DNA from: Plectrocnemia conspersa
Lineage: Eukaryota; Arthropoda; Insecta; Trichoptera; Polycentropodidae
Assembly: GCA_009617715.1 (NCBI GenBank)
Contig: VTFK01000247.1
Coordinates: 248,001 to 312,000 of the forward strand
DNA length: 64,000 bases
Direction of reading: 5' to 3'
Shown here: positions 13,740 through 25,932 of the stretch, piece by piece
How the letters are laid out: every line of letters begins with the position of its first letter
How positions within the stretch are numbered: the first letter of the stretch is position 1
Program-made: the position numbers and the translations under genes
The notes under the pieces: model-generated
What the model saw: the letters and a program-made list of their open reading frames with translations, nothing else
The model's database searches: none
What the model was told of the DNA's origin: nothing

Positions 13740-14902
13740 CGTATATTGTGTTACTATTATTTTTGCTTTGAGTGTTACGTATATATTGAACAGTTTTCGA
13801 CTTTTCTAAAGTGTTGGTAAAATTATATGACTAATTGAATGGTCTTTCTAAAAACTAAAAAACGATTATCAAGAATAAAATAGTATTCTTATTTTTATAA
13901 TGAAATTTAAAAATTGCTGTTTTATGAATACAAATAAATTTAATGTAAAAAAATATGCCTTCTAATTATTTTTTGATAAATTAATAGATATACTTTTTAT
14001 ACACATATGTACATAAAAATATATATATATTAAAAATAGTTTTATTAAAAATATTGAATATTGAAAATATTTTTTCAATTTTTAATATTTATTAAAAATA
14101 TTTTTTCAATTTTTTTATATTTATTAAAAATATTTTTCGCTATGATTTTATCAATAAACAAGCAAAAGTCTTGATTCCAGGAATTATTTTTGTTTAAATC
14201 ATTTTTAATAAATATGTAATCAATTTTTTTGTTGTTTTATGTTTAAAACACCACAACACGTTTTCTCATAAATAAGGGCGTTCAATACTTAGTTCTAAAA
14301 TTGCCTTTTATCTTTTCTTCTATAACATAGTATGAACATTGCATTACATGTTTTTCAAACTATTTTTCAAGTAGTATAAAAAATGTGTTTTTGCACTAAA
14401 TTTATTAACAAAAACATTTTAAAAACACCACAAAAGTCTTATTTGTGAATATTTTGTTGCTCTCTGCCAATTTAAAATTATTTTATTAGGGGATGCTTTT
14501 CATGCTCAATAATGGTAATATTAAACATTTTAAAACCACGGCACCACTCACCATTTTAAATTTAAAGTTAGAAGGTGTCATAACAAATCTTAGTTTCAGT
14601 TCCATATATTATAATATATGTATGTATAATATTATATATGCCTATGTGGGTTCAAGATAAGTGTATTTAATGTTTCACCACTGACAAAAGGCAAATTTTA
14701 TTTATGGTACTAAGAAGAAAAATGATCTTCCTTTCCAGTGGATCAACAAACATGAATGATGCAAAGGGTCTTTCAGCCTTGCAGGGGGGTTCAAGACAGG
14801 ACAGCATATTAACTTGACGGATTGAGCGCATTTTTCGTGCGAGGACTCCTTGACCGGAGAACGGGTGATAAATGATTTTGTCCACTGTCGTCGTCCTGTT
14901 TC

Positions 14903-15049
14903 GATACCTAGGTATCCTCCCCATCGCTCGCTATCATGTTTCCTAGCCGTAATGGATATTTTGTTTTAGGGAGTACCGGGAGCGACCTGTGACGGACATT
15001 AATTAAAGCGCACAGTGTCGTCTGATCGGTGAAAACGATACCTAGGTAT
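14903..15049. other. GC-richer block with two copies of the palindrome ATACCTAGGTAT
   Basis: GATACCTAGGTATC (14903-14916) and CGATACCTAGGTATT (core 15038-15049) lie 134 bp apart, framing a GC-richer stretch without coding features. A 12-bp palindrome occurring twice suggests a dimeric binding site or element ends. No element interior is recognised. Confidence 0.4.
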
Positions 15050-16779
15050 TCAAGGTAGTGTCAATATGAGTAGGATTTATGATGATAATCCCGATTGCAT
15101 AATGATCACTCTAATGGTTACACTGCCTTTTACGCTAGGATCAATATGACATAGCAGAGTATATTACGCCTCACTATCAGTAAATAAATATTAAACAAAA
15201 AAAGTAGATCATAGCAAAAACTCCATATTTTGTTGTTAATACAAGTTGTACTGTATTTATTATATATGTATAATACACTGAATAAGTATATACAGTATTC
15301 AGTTTGTACTGTATATAAGTATAAATAAATGATATGCTAAAATTTGCCTTTCTATGATATGCTAAAAATTGTTCTTTCCAATTTTCTATTTCAAACGAAG
15401 CAAAGCTAATACTACTAAATTTACACAGAATTTATATACACACTTTTTACTATTACGCTAGACCTGAGTGGTTTATTACCAAATTACTGGTAAATTACGG
15501 TTTAATACCGCAGTGCCGACGTTTTAGTGTTGTATCACAAAACGGGCAAGCAAGCAAGTTTGTCACGCATACCAAGGGTGAAATTTTATTAACACCACTA
15601 TATATATATAATTTAATACACACAACTTGAATTTCAGCAAATCGTCAGTTTATATATTAAAATACAGGTGATAAATTTTGCTCGGTTGTCGAGAATTTCC
15701 TCTGATAACTGAGTGGCACTTTACGAAACGAAACAGGAGCCTGGAAAATGTACAAGAGAGAAATGACGTCAGAGCTTGATTTATACCGTCGATTTTTTAG
15801 TTCGGACACTTTTTAAGCACTCCGTTTTATCCTACTTCATGAAAATGGGAGATTCACCTGAATTAAAATTCACAGTTGATTCAATATGACATTTGTGATG
15901 TCACAAAGATTAATAATATATGAAGCGCTCGATATTGCTTGAATTAATAATTTGTATACGCTGCAGGACTTTGTATAATATATATATCAATAAGAGACCC
16001 TTTTCTTTCCATTTCCTTTGCTCTTTGAGCTTTACATTTTCGCCAAGAGCAGTGTCTGACGCTAGTTTATACTCATTGCATGGTCTCTATTTTATTTTAC
16101 CTTTGGTAGTCGCTTAAGGTTTATTATTCTAGCTATCTTAGCCTTTGCGATCTAAAAATTGTGACGTTACAAATAACAGTGCTAAATATGCTCCGAAGAT
16201 TTATCTTAAAACCATTGTTCATGTTTCGCATTGATTATGGGTGTGATTAGAGTTTTTATTTGTTTTGATAGCATATAGTAATTCAGTAATTAAAGATTAA
16301 GTTTTTAATATTTTTTTTAGATAACATTATCTCATAATTTATATGTAAAATTAAATGCTGATTAAAGTAACAACATTGGCAATAAGATCTTGTTTTCATA
16401 AAAAAAATCATTGATTTTGAATACTCTTTTTGTTGTTGCAGTTTTAGGATTTATTATAATTAATTATGCTACAAAGTATTAAATATTTTAACTTATCTTA
16501 ATCTGGGTGTTATTTGCTACATTAGGATACAAACTTCACTTCAAATATTTTTTAACAAAATTTTAGTTTTTGGTAATAGAATATTACTGTAATTATTTAG
16601 TTACTAGAATATGCATTTTTCTTAATATCCTTTATAGAGCTAAATACTAGTTACGAATTTGACTTTATCGTTTTTCAACATTTTTGTTTAAACAAAATAT
16701 GTTTTAATTTCATTAAAAAAATGTCAGGCTATTTAATAAAATTATATATTTATACGTTACAGTTAACACATATCCTTTT

Positions 16780-16985
16780 AAATATCGGTAAAGTATACAA
16801 TGCCTAGACAAAGTATGCACTAACTATGAGCTTTAGTTAAAGCTTATAATGGTACACTTTCTGTATACTTTCACTGATTATGTATGCTTTAACTAGTGAG
16901 TTTGTGAACTAGACACATCAGCAATGGACCAGACTTTGCAGGTTTTTGACAATTAACTGGTTTTTGACAGTTGGTCTGAACAGTG
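16780..16985. repeat. Nested short inverted repeats, possible small foldback element
   Basis: AAAGTATACA near 16791 pairs with TGTATACTTT near 16862; GCTTTAGTTAAAGC is a near-palindrome; and GACCAGACTTTG...TTTGACAGTTGGTC folds near 16927-16976. No clear outer boundaries or target duplication. Confidence 0.35.
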
Positions 16986-17479
16986 AACACCTCATGAATA
17001 GCTCTCTACAACGAATTTACCTAAAATAAGGATAATAGAATAGAAATTGCCAACAATATTTACCTTGCATAAATGGTTTAAAATACCTTTACGTTGGCTA
17101 CTCTTGTTATTAATTATCCATATATTTATTTGCAACCAAGCAAAACATTTTCTTTCTTCCGATCCATTTTTTCTTATTAACAGTTTACCGCCCGGGGTTT
17201 TTTTTGTACAACTTTGCTTGGTGGCCGGGCGATTTTGCAGAATAATGACAAACAATTACCTTTTTTAGTAAAGTCCCTATAACTTGTAAACCAATTAAGA
17301 TATTTAATTGAAATTTAATATGAAGCTTCCTTATGATTTTTCACATAAATGTATTGAGACATACGTTTTGAAAAATCATCTATTAGAGTATATGACGTAC
17401 CCCGAATTTAGGAATTCTACACAGATTATGATTATATTGATATGTGCGAAAATAATTATAATTATAATGACCGCGTGTA

Positions 17480-18306
17480 ATGAATTTACTTTCATTCAGT
17501 AATGGTGAGTGTGATAGGGATATTATCCCAGAAGACTGGAGTGAATTTGATCCAACAAGCGATAATCAAGATTTCGAAGGTATTCCAAGGGAAGAATTTT
17601 TTCCCAATAATAGTGAAAGCATCGAAGAAGTGGCCAATTTATTTATTGGCGATGATCTGTTCGAAAAAATAGTCTCAGAAACAAATTTATATCATCGCAA
17701 ATATCTAAGTAAAGAAAACAAATAAGTCAAGTGATTTCAGAATGATATTTACTTTTCTTAACAGCCAGATGATAAGACACGGGAAAAAAATAAACCTCAA
17801 TGTATAATTGACTGTAATAAATATATGAGGTCTTCATCGCACCGATCAATAAATACATAGTAACGTAATATTTCGAATAACAATGGAATAAACAAAAAAG
17901 GTTGTTTTTTGTTTTTTTCAATGCGCATTATTTTATTCGTTCAGTGGCTATCAAAATTTGAATCGCAACAGCAAAATTAAATTTAAAGATTTTCTTTTGA
18001 GTAAGACTGAAGGATGGATGCAGAATTCAGTGAAATCTATCGGATCTGAAAACATTTCACTAGTTTCTACCACATCTTGCAGAGACCGTGCTATCGATCT
18101 ACTAGAAAGGCTTTCGGATAAGCTTAAAAACCATCAGACAATAAAAATAAAAAGTGGAAAGGAATATGTGAAAAGAAAATGTCGTGTTTGTTCTGCACAT
18201 GGAATAAGGAAAGATACAGCACACATACATACAGCAGAAGTTGTGAAATTCCGCTTCATATTGACGAATGTTCTTATACGTATCAAGAAATATTTAAACT
18301 GTAAAT
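17480..18306 (+). pseudogene. piggyBac-type transposase with large internal deletion
   Basis: An 81-codon frame at 17480-17725 has an acidic start and SIEEVANLFIGDDLFEKIV then SETNLY, the pattern preceding the catalytic domain of piggyBac transposases. It is followed in another frame by NKPQCIIDCNKYM, the C-terminal block usually read as ..IDYNKYMGGVD, and decayed sequence. From 17958 comes NSKIKFKDFLLSKTEGW and then RKCRVCSAHGIRKDT, the start of the C-terminal cysteine-rich zinc-binding region; after one more frame change it reads SCEIPLHIDECSYTYQEIF and TAA at 18304-18306. The central catalytic region is missing. I did not find convincing terminal repeats or TTAA duplications. Confidence 0.75.
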
Positions 18307-19282
18307 AATAAAAATAAATATACATAATGATGCAGTGTGGTTTGTGAAAGTGCAACACTAAAAATAAATGCGTCAGTGACAGTTGTAAGCAGAAAAAAGA
18401 CGCCGAAAAATTTGGTAAGTGCAAATTATATTGTATTATATTATTTTTATGGATATTTTTTATAAATCTTTAAGAACAAAAATTTATAAAAGTATTTAAA
18501 CATACATATTATTAAATAATAAATAGCTGATTTTTAACCATTGTAATCATTTTCAATTTAGGAATGAAAAATACATATTTATTTATGCGCAATAATATTT
18601 TTTTTAAATAATTTTGCTTATTGATGGCAATATATTAATACGGCGATAATTTATCTCAATTGTAGATTTTTTCCCCTGGTTTCTTAATCTGTAATTTTTT
18701 GCAGTTTTCCAAGCGGTGAGGAAATTTCAAAATAAAAAACACCCAATAAAAATGTTCGTAAGTTAATTGATGATATTTTACTTAAGTTCTTTGATTACTG
18801 TGTTATCTAATTTATCTACATATCCGTAACGATTTTACTTTTTAATTTTGCATTAACATACAGAATCTTAGGTTGTAAAACTTTGTTAATTGATGTTCTA
18901 TCAACCGGGATGTTTCGATTTCTTTTGATTGGATTGATTTTGTGTTTACTTAGCCAGACAGTTTGACACTGAAATTTATTTCTGTTCAAGAAGTGTAACA
19001 TAAAATATTATTTTTATATGAAATTAATAATTATGGTTTATACATTTTATAAAAAAAATTCACGTTCCCTAAAAAAGCTTTTTACAAAAACATTTTTTAT
19101 TTTTTATTTAATAGTACGGCCACTAAACAATGTTTTTTCAAGACTCGTATACGAGTCCTCGGGCGTTAAGCTGCTAAGTTATGAAAAAGCTCATATTTCG
19201 GATTTAAAATTATGTGTCAGATGTATATTTTTTCGTTTGAAGTTTAAAAGAAGTTTGAAAGAATAATCTTTAAAAGAATTTG

Positions 19283-20240
19283 CTCATTGGAGACTTTCTT
19301 AGTCCATGAAACTTTTAGCGCTTCCAGTCCATTGATTATAATACTTTCTAAAGTCTAGTATTTGATGCGTACTTTAATCTCTTTGTCAAAGTCATTCACC
19401 TACCCATCCAGGTATTTAAAATGCTGTACACTCTCAATTTTTTCTTAATCTAACGTTAAGCGTACAAGCATACAGTTACATACATTTTTATAGTTAGCGC
19501 GCTTTTTCTATTAAATATCAGTCTAAGGGCCGCAATGACGGCAAGTCATTTAGAGCATTTTCTAAAATTTATTTATTCAATTTAATCTTTCAGGTGTGAG
19601 CCCTGGTATTTAATGCTTGTTTTACATTTTACGTTACTGCCCTCTTTATTTAAGAAAGGCGGGGTTTGTCTACGTTTTGTGAAAATATTTGCTTTTATTT
19701 TACTTTGGTAGATTTTAATTTTTCACGTCTCAAAATATTTATTTAAGGTACTAAAATATTTTTGTAATGTATTCACGATTAATTTAAGACCGTAAGCACT
19801 TGTTAAGATATCATCAGTGCTTCTTTACTTATGGTTTAGAAGTATGAAGTGGATAAAAAACACATCCCTGTATTGGAATATTTTTAGCTTTATCTCCCTC
19901 AATGATTATTATTGCTGATTAATTTTAATGCCGATTTTTAAAAAGTCACACACCTCTGTCATCTCTCCAGATAGAACTTATACTTTTTATAAGATTATCG
20001 TGTTTTACGAGATCGAATGTTTTCTTAAAATGTATTAGGCACACATAAAAACAGTTGAGCTTCGTGACATCTCTGAAGTAGCATCTACACACAGAAAAGC
20101 GCTTCTCGCCTTTCCTAAATCTTAATTGTTCCCTTCTAATAGCTTTTTCGCAACTTTATCCATGTATAATTTTTAACAGAATTTTTAATGAGTGACTTAT
20201 TAATCTGATAATTTTGAAGTCGCTGCACACGTTTGAAAGG
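19283..20240 (-). pseudogene. Decayed LINE reverse transcriptase of a second family, minus strand
   Basis: Read on the minus strand, broken frames give, in order from 20240 down: FKIIRLISHSLKILLKIIH, REQLRFRKGEKRF (compare the usual QFGFRKG), a KTFDLVKHDNLIKSI block (usual KAFDKVRH), and after a gap IERVQHFKYLD with DKEIKVRI (usual FKYLG...EIKxRI), then LEALKVSWTKKVSNEQIL, which resembles the region after the reverse transcriptase in this LINE group. This is not the GVPQGS..LFINDI family of copies 1-3. Many stops and internal deletions make it an old relic. Confidence 0.65.
19477..19665. repeat. Dispersed repeat, copy 1 (partner at 47946-48128)
   Basis: It shares TTTTTATAGTTAG, GCGCT, TATTAAATAT, CCGCAATGACGGCAAG, GTATTTA..GCTTGTTTT and CATTTTACGTTACTGCCCTC with 47946-48128. 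It lies within the decayed minus-strand LINE, either as part of it or as a later insertion. Confidence 0.6.
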
Positions 20241-23200
20241 GAATATATTAATTTCGTAAATTTCGTTTCTTTTCAAATATATAATGGTATTATTTTTGTA
20301 GTTTTATTAAGTCCTCTATTGTAAATAATTTTTTTTATAGTAGATTTTTACTGCTTGGCAGATTAAAATCACTATATTTTATGTACCTAGGCCGCCTCAT
20401 TGTGCATTCACACAATTATATGAAATTACTAGGGTGACCGAAGTGCATTTTTTTTGTTTCTCTAAATTACTGTATACGGAGTTGATACGTGATCCGCATG
20501 GCAATGCGGCAGTAGGCATTGCTAGTTGTTGTGCCCGTGAATGGTAGTCGGTTGAAGTGCGGCACTGGAATGTAAATTTACCGGAAATTAAAAGGAAAAC
20601 TGAAGCGGCGAGCTTTCCCACCAGAGAGCTTTGTTGGTTCAAAGCTCTTTCGATTGTAAAATATGCCGCCGTGCAATGGAAAGCCTTTGTTGGCCAGATG
20701 CACACGTTTTAAGCAAGCTGAGTTATAATTTCGCACAACTTTTTTATAAATTCGAAAGGAAACCACCCTCCTATGAGACGTTAACTTTGAAAGTTGTTAG
20801 AATTTAATAATTCAGGCATGCATCAATGTGCCCTAAAGTAAGGTTTCTTCCCCATGTAAAAGGTAAATTTGAAAGTATTAGCTTTGATACTTTAGTATAA
20901 ATAGCTTATCTAAAATATACAATATACAATATTAAAAATGGTAGTGGTTCGCTTACTGTTGCGTAAAGTATTAATAGTATTTAAGGATTATATTTGTGCG
21001 CTAATTATATTTATTGTTTATACTTATTAAGATATCGTATATGTATAAAAAAAATAAAATATGCATGTATTTATTAAATAAATGCATATGCAATATATGT
21101 AGTAAATGGTTACGGTTAAAAAATATCTAGTACAATTGAAAAGCTGGATAAAAATCAGTTTAAATAATTTTGCTTTTTTATGTCAAAATCAAATTCAGTT
21201 TCAGAATAGTGAATAGAGTGGGTTAAATTTTACAGGCATTTTATATGTAAAAACATTTTTATTTTATTATGTTTTAATTTTATACACTCATATTTATGTA
21301 AATTATTGTTTTGTCTGGTGATAAGTTTTTTCGATACAGTAAAAATATTTATACAAATAAAGCACACTAATTCACAAATTAACAAAAACCCAATACCGCG
21401 TAAAATTCCACAATACAGCTATTTTAACGATTGAATATCGCGAATAAATTATATTTTTTTTAATTGAAATAAATATTTTGATAGGTGGAAAATTAAAATT
21501 AACAAAAATTAAATAAAGGCGGTTTTATTAACAAAACGTATATTAACTATGACACTGCTTCTCCAAAGTGAACATGGCAGTAATATAGAATGGAAAATAA
21601 ATCGTAATATATCTGGATTAAATACTTGGACTATATGCTTGAATTCAACACATTTTTGAACAGCTTTGAAACTTATTAAAAAAAGCGCTTACTACAAATA
21701 ATACAATATACAAACAATTTTTTAGACGCATTTTAAGATATGCTTGCTCGGGATGGAGTAACACTGGTAATACATTTTTAAATAGCAAATCATTTAAAAT
21801 TAAGCTATACAAATAATATAAAATACATCTTTTTATAATATATCAAATTCCAGAAATCAATGAACATTGTCAGTTTCATTTCAGAAAAAAATGTATTTTT
21901 TTTCTTAATATTCTAATATTTCAGTTAAGATGAAAAAAGAAACATTGTGAAAACATGTTTTCGAGTCAATATTTAATTTAAATATAAAACAAATATTAGC
22001 AACATGTTGAAACTAAGCGTGATCTTAGTTGAAAATGTATTTTTACAATTTTTGTGCTTTCACTTTATTTCTTAATGGTTGCTGATTAAAATAGAAAATA
22101 GTTTTATTTGCATTGAAAAAATAACATATATTATACGTGTTTTAATTCCGTTCTTATCAAATCGATTTTATCAATTCTTTGCTCTAGAGAACAGTGTTAT
22201 TTTATGTTTTTAGTTATTTCAATGTAATATAGATAAATAGTATTTTTAAAACAGATTTAAGTAGTTTAAGGAATGTGATTTTGAAGTCAGTAAGACGCAG
22301 GTGGAAAATAGTGAGATTTTTATTAGATTATATTACATTTTGGGTTGATCCCTCTCTGGTGCGAGCGTCCATGGCAGTATGGGTAACGGGAATATTGTAG
22401 CCTTACGGTACTATATTGTTTTCCGTGACCGATTCATTACGAAGAAATATTCATTCAATGCACAGGAGAATCCTTGCGTGCTATTAATGACGGAACGCTT
22501 TACTTTTAGTCGTAACAAGAGTCGTAATGAGAGCCTTTGTGTAATCGCATTATTGTTAAATAATTGCTTTCGGTTACAGTTATTATGCGAGTTTCAAGAA
22601 AGGTCCTTTACAAACGAATGCTTTTAAAAAATAAACTTTTCATGAGATATCTGAAAAATGTAAACCATTTGTGATACATTTTTAAAATGCAAAAGCTCAT
22701 AGTACCATTTAAGTGGTAATATTACAGGTATTTGTATATAAAAATATTTTTTTTATTATATTTAGAAGGAATAGATTGAATAATCACACCCATTACATTA
22801 TGCATTTAGCATGTTCGATGAGAACAATGGCAATATAGGACCATATGCGCAAATTCGCAATTATAGTCCTTTATCCACTCAATTCACGCACGCGTTTCAC
22901 AAAGACTATGCAATTGGAATTAGTTGTCGTTAATAATTAACGCGTTACGGTTAATGCCTACGCGTAGACATGTTCGCTGACAGGTGAACCAAATTAGCAG
23001 GGGTCTGGAATACCCCACCGAACTATTCCTTCGATATGCCATTACCCAAGCACTTCACGTGTACTAATAGGAATTCCAAACAATGTCTACCATCCCCCCG
23101 ACTATGAAATGCGTCGAATGCCAATATTCTCGAGTACCCCTAAAATTTATACAAATGAAATATTATCGAAACGTCAGAACATTTTGTGTGTTTGGGTAGT

Positions 23201-24816
23201 AGAGTCGACAAAGTGGTTAAGCTACTTTTCAGATGAAAAGTTTCTCTGTGCTGTTTTTGCGGAAGGAAAAAAAACAATAAAGGGCGCATTAAACGAAAGT
23301 TGTGTACTGTTTGCGCCTCGTGTGCTCTTTTTCTGTATTATTTTTAAATTTACATGTGTGTGTGTGTAGGACGCATGAGGGATTTAGAAAGGTTGATGAA
23401 TGTGTTATGTGTTAGAACGGCGCAAACACACTACGAAAAGTGTGTTTAATCCGTGCTGAATTAGTACTGTTTTTGCTATATGTCTGGTTTTATGCAGTAG
23501 GTATAGAATGTAGCAAAAATATGTTTTGTATTGTATTTATTGGATATATATAACAGCTGATAGCATATCATTTGATTATATATTTAGTGTGTATGATACA
23601 ATGGACGAATATTAATACCTAGTTTTAGTTCAATCAAATATATTTATTAATTAAATCAAAATCACGCGCATGCAAATGTTTATGAATACATTTTTATCGA
23701 GAGTGAAAATTAGTGTTTACTAGAAAGTTTCGCGTGCCCGAAAAAAGCTTAATACACCAGAGAACATGTTATTATAATTGGATAAATATTATACACACGT
23801 GTAATGAAATTATGCGTAAATGTCATGCAAAATTTAACTAAAAGATTGACATGATTTTAAAATAAAATTATTAATAAATACTTTTCAGTAAAAAATTAAA
23901 CCTCTTATTGAGTCACCTTTATAAATAATTTGTTGCTTTAACGGAAGCTGTTAATGTAAAAACTTTTGCAATGATAGTCAAACACGAACTGCTCTAAACC
24001 ACAAAAACCCTTTTAAGCTCATCATTAATTTGATTCATTGAATGTAATCATTGTTCAGAATGTATTTTTTATAATATATACACCGCAAAGGGTCGTTAGT
24101 GCCAAAAATTTCCGAAACACCCGAAACTTCGCTCGGATTCATAATAACCGAGCTTTCCCGCGAAGCACCCGCTCCGTAATTAAAATATTAATAACGGCCG
24201 TGAATTTTACGCAATTTGCATTGTTTGCGGATCCCTGAATACCTGCTACCCTGAAGATTTGTTGACGGTGCACTTCCTTCGCGCCCGATGAATCATCCTT
24301 CACGGCTTGTTGTGTGCAAAATTTAAGCTCGTCTACTATTAATATTTGAAAGAGGAGAAGGAAGGCGTCCGACACGGGGAACAAAGAGACACGATTAAGA
24401 CGTGAAAATCGTCTACCCCCAACTCGGAGGGTGGATACAAGGGTTTAACAGCTTTCTAGATTTATGGCGGGGCGGCGAAACAGCGGCACCACTCTCGATA
24501 TTAAGCGAAAGTCTCTTATATTCAATATTCTTAATTGACGCGGCTTAATTGTGTATCAATTGTGCCGGTTGTAGCTAGAAAACGTAAATCATTTTAAGTA
24601 GAAATTTTGATTAATCACAAAATATAAACAAATATAATTTAATATAATGATTCACAACCTAAAAACGTCATACTGTGGGATTGAATAAAAATTAACAATT
24701 ATTTTATTTTAAATATTATTAATAATATAAAATTAAAAATATAGTATTTTTTAATGTACAATTAGTTTTAATTGTGTTTTTAATTTTTGGACCGACTTAT
24801 ATATACTTCAGCATAG
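20241..24816. other. Non-coding; islands at 20470-20720, 22330-22620, 22800-23110, 24050-24560
   Basis: Several short open frames on both strands coincide with the GC-richer islands, as expected when stop codons are rarer. None shows a domain or paired splice sites. I see no gene. Confidence 0.5.
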
Positions 24817-25932
24817 TTTCTCGGTTCAGATTCAAGTGCCAATAGCGTAATCTTTTGGTGTCATTTTATAAATTCTCAGTACATTGTTCATAAAGTTTAT
24901 CGTAGTATCGTCAATCGTAGACAGTTTGTAGCCTATGGTGGCCGATTGCCAAAAGAATATTTTACCCCTTCGGGGGTTCCTCAAGGATCCAATCTGGGAC
25001 CTCTACTTTTTGTGTTATTTATTAATGACATAAATTCAGCAATTAAAAATTCAAGTTTTCTTCTGTACGCAGCTGATTTAAAATTATATAAATGCATTCG
25101 ATCTGTTGTGGACTCCTTCTCTCTACAAAGTGATTTAGACTCTCTGTGGAGATGGGCTTCCATTAACCGTCTGCCCTTTAGTGTCGGAAAATGCCATACT
25201 GTGTCATTTTCTCGATCCCGTTCGCCATCAGCTTATTTCTACCATCTCAGTGGTAACATTTTGACTAGAGAAACTTCCACTAAAGATCTCGGAATCACTT
25301 TCGAGAGCAAATGGAGGTTCTCTCTACACACACACGACGTCTGTGATAAATCTTCCAAGATGCTCGGCTATGTTATGAGGAATGCCTTTCACTTTGACGA
25401 TCCGTCAGTTATTCGCATCCTCTATGACACCTTAGTTCATAGCATTCTAGAATCGGAATATATAATTTGGAATCCCCGAATAGCCAAATATTCCCTTTTA
25501 GTGGAAAAATTCAAAAAAGGTATTTAAGATACCTTTACAAAAGGAAATTTGGTTATTATCCGTACTTATATCCCAGCGCCTTTCTTTTAGGAGCGTTGGG
25601 ATATGATTCGCTGAGTTCTCGCAGAAAGCTGTATGTCGCTAAGCATTTTTTCAAATTACTAAAAGGTGCTGTCGACGATCCAGCTATTCTCGAGGAATTC
25701 CAGTTTTGGGTTCCGGAACATTTTCGAGAATCACGATCGCGACCTCTTTTGATGGCCGTTGGGGCTAGGACATCTGCACTTGCCGTCTCGCCTATAGCTG
25801 TGGCCATCCGGCTCCTTAATACGCTGGCATTACATATTGACTTATTTAATGTTAGCTCCAGTTTGTATCATTTAATTTTGATATTTTATACTTTTTTGTT
25901 ATGCTTAAGTATTGTTATATTTATGTATATAT
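24817..25932 (+). pseudogene. Non-LTR retrotransposon (LINE) reverse transcriptase, copy 1, 5'-truncated, broken
   Basis: An open frame from about 24817 to 25527 carries SGVPQGSNLGPLLFVLFIND (reverse transcriptase finger/palm motif) and the catalytic box reading YAADLKLY (GCT at 25072-25074), where the first of the two essential aspartates is replaced by alanine. It continues with LPFSVGKCHTVSFSR, TKDLGITFE and a C-terminal segment. Around 25500-25527 the frame shifts and the C-terminal part runs on to about 25930 (LRYLYKRKFGYYPYLYPSAF, ALGYDSLSSRRKLY, RLLNTLALHIDLF). The GVPQGS...LFINDI pattern is that of jockey/CR1-like insect LINEs. The endonuclease and most of the reverse transcriptase N-terminus are missing (5' truncation). 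The element is split by the hAT at 25933-28179; its 3' end is at 28188-28311. It is inactive. Confidence 0.85.

Larger units (their letters stand above)
12271..16779. other. Non-coding; islands at 12660-13060 and 14720-15060
   Basis: The islands show mixed composition with no recognisable coding content. TGACGTCA occurs at 15764-15771. 13900-14260 is highly AT-rich with tandem-like AAAAATATTTTT words. Confidence 0.5.
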
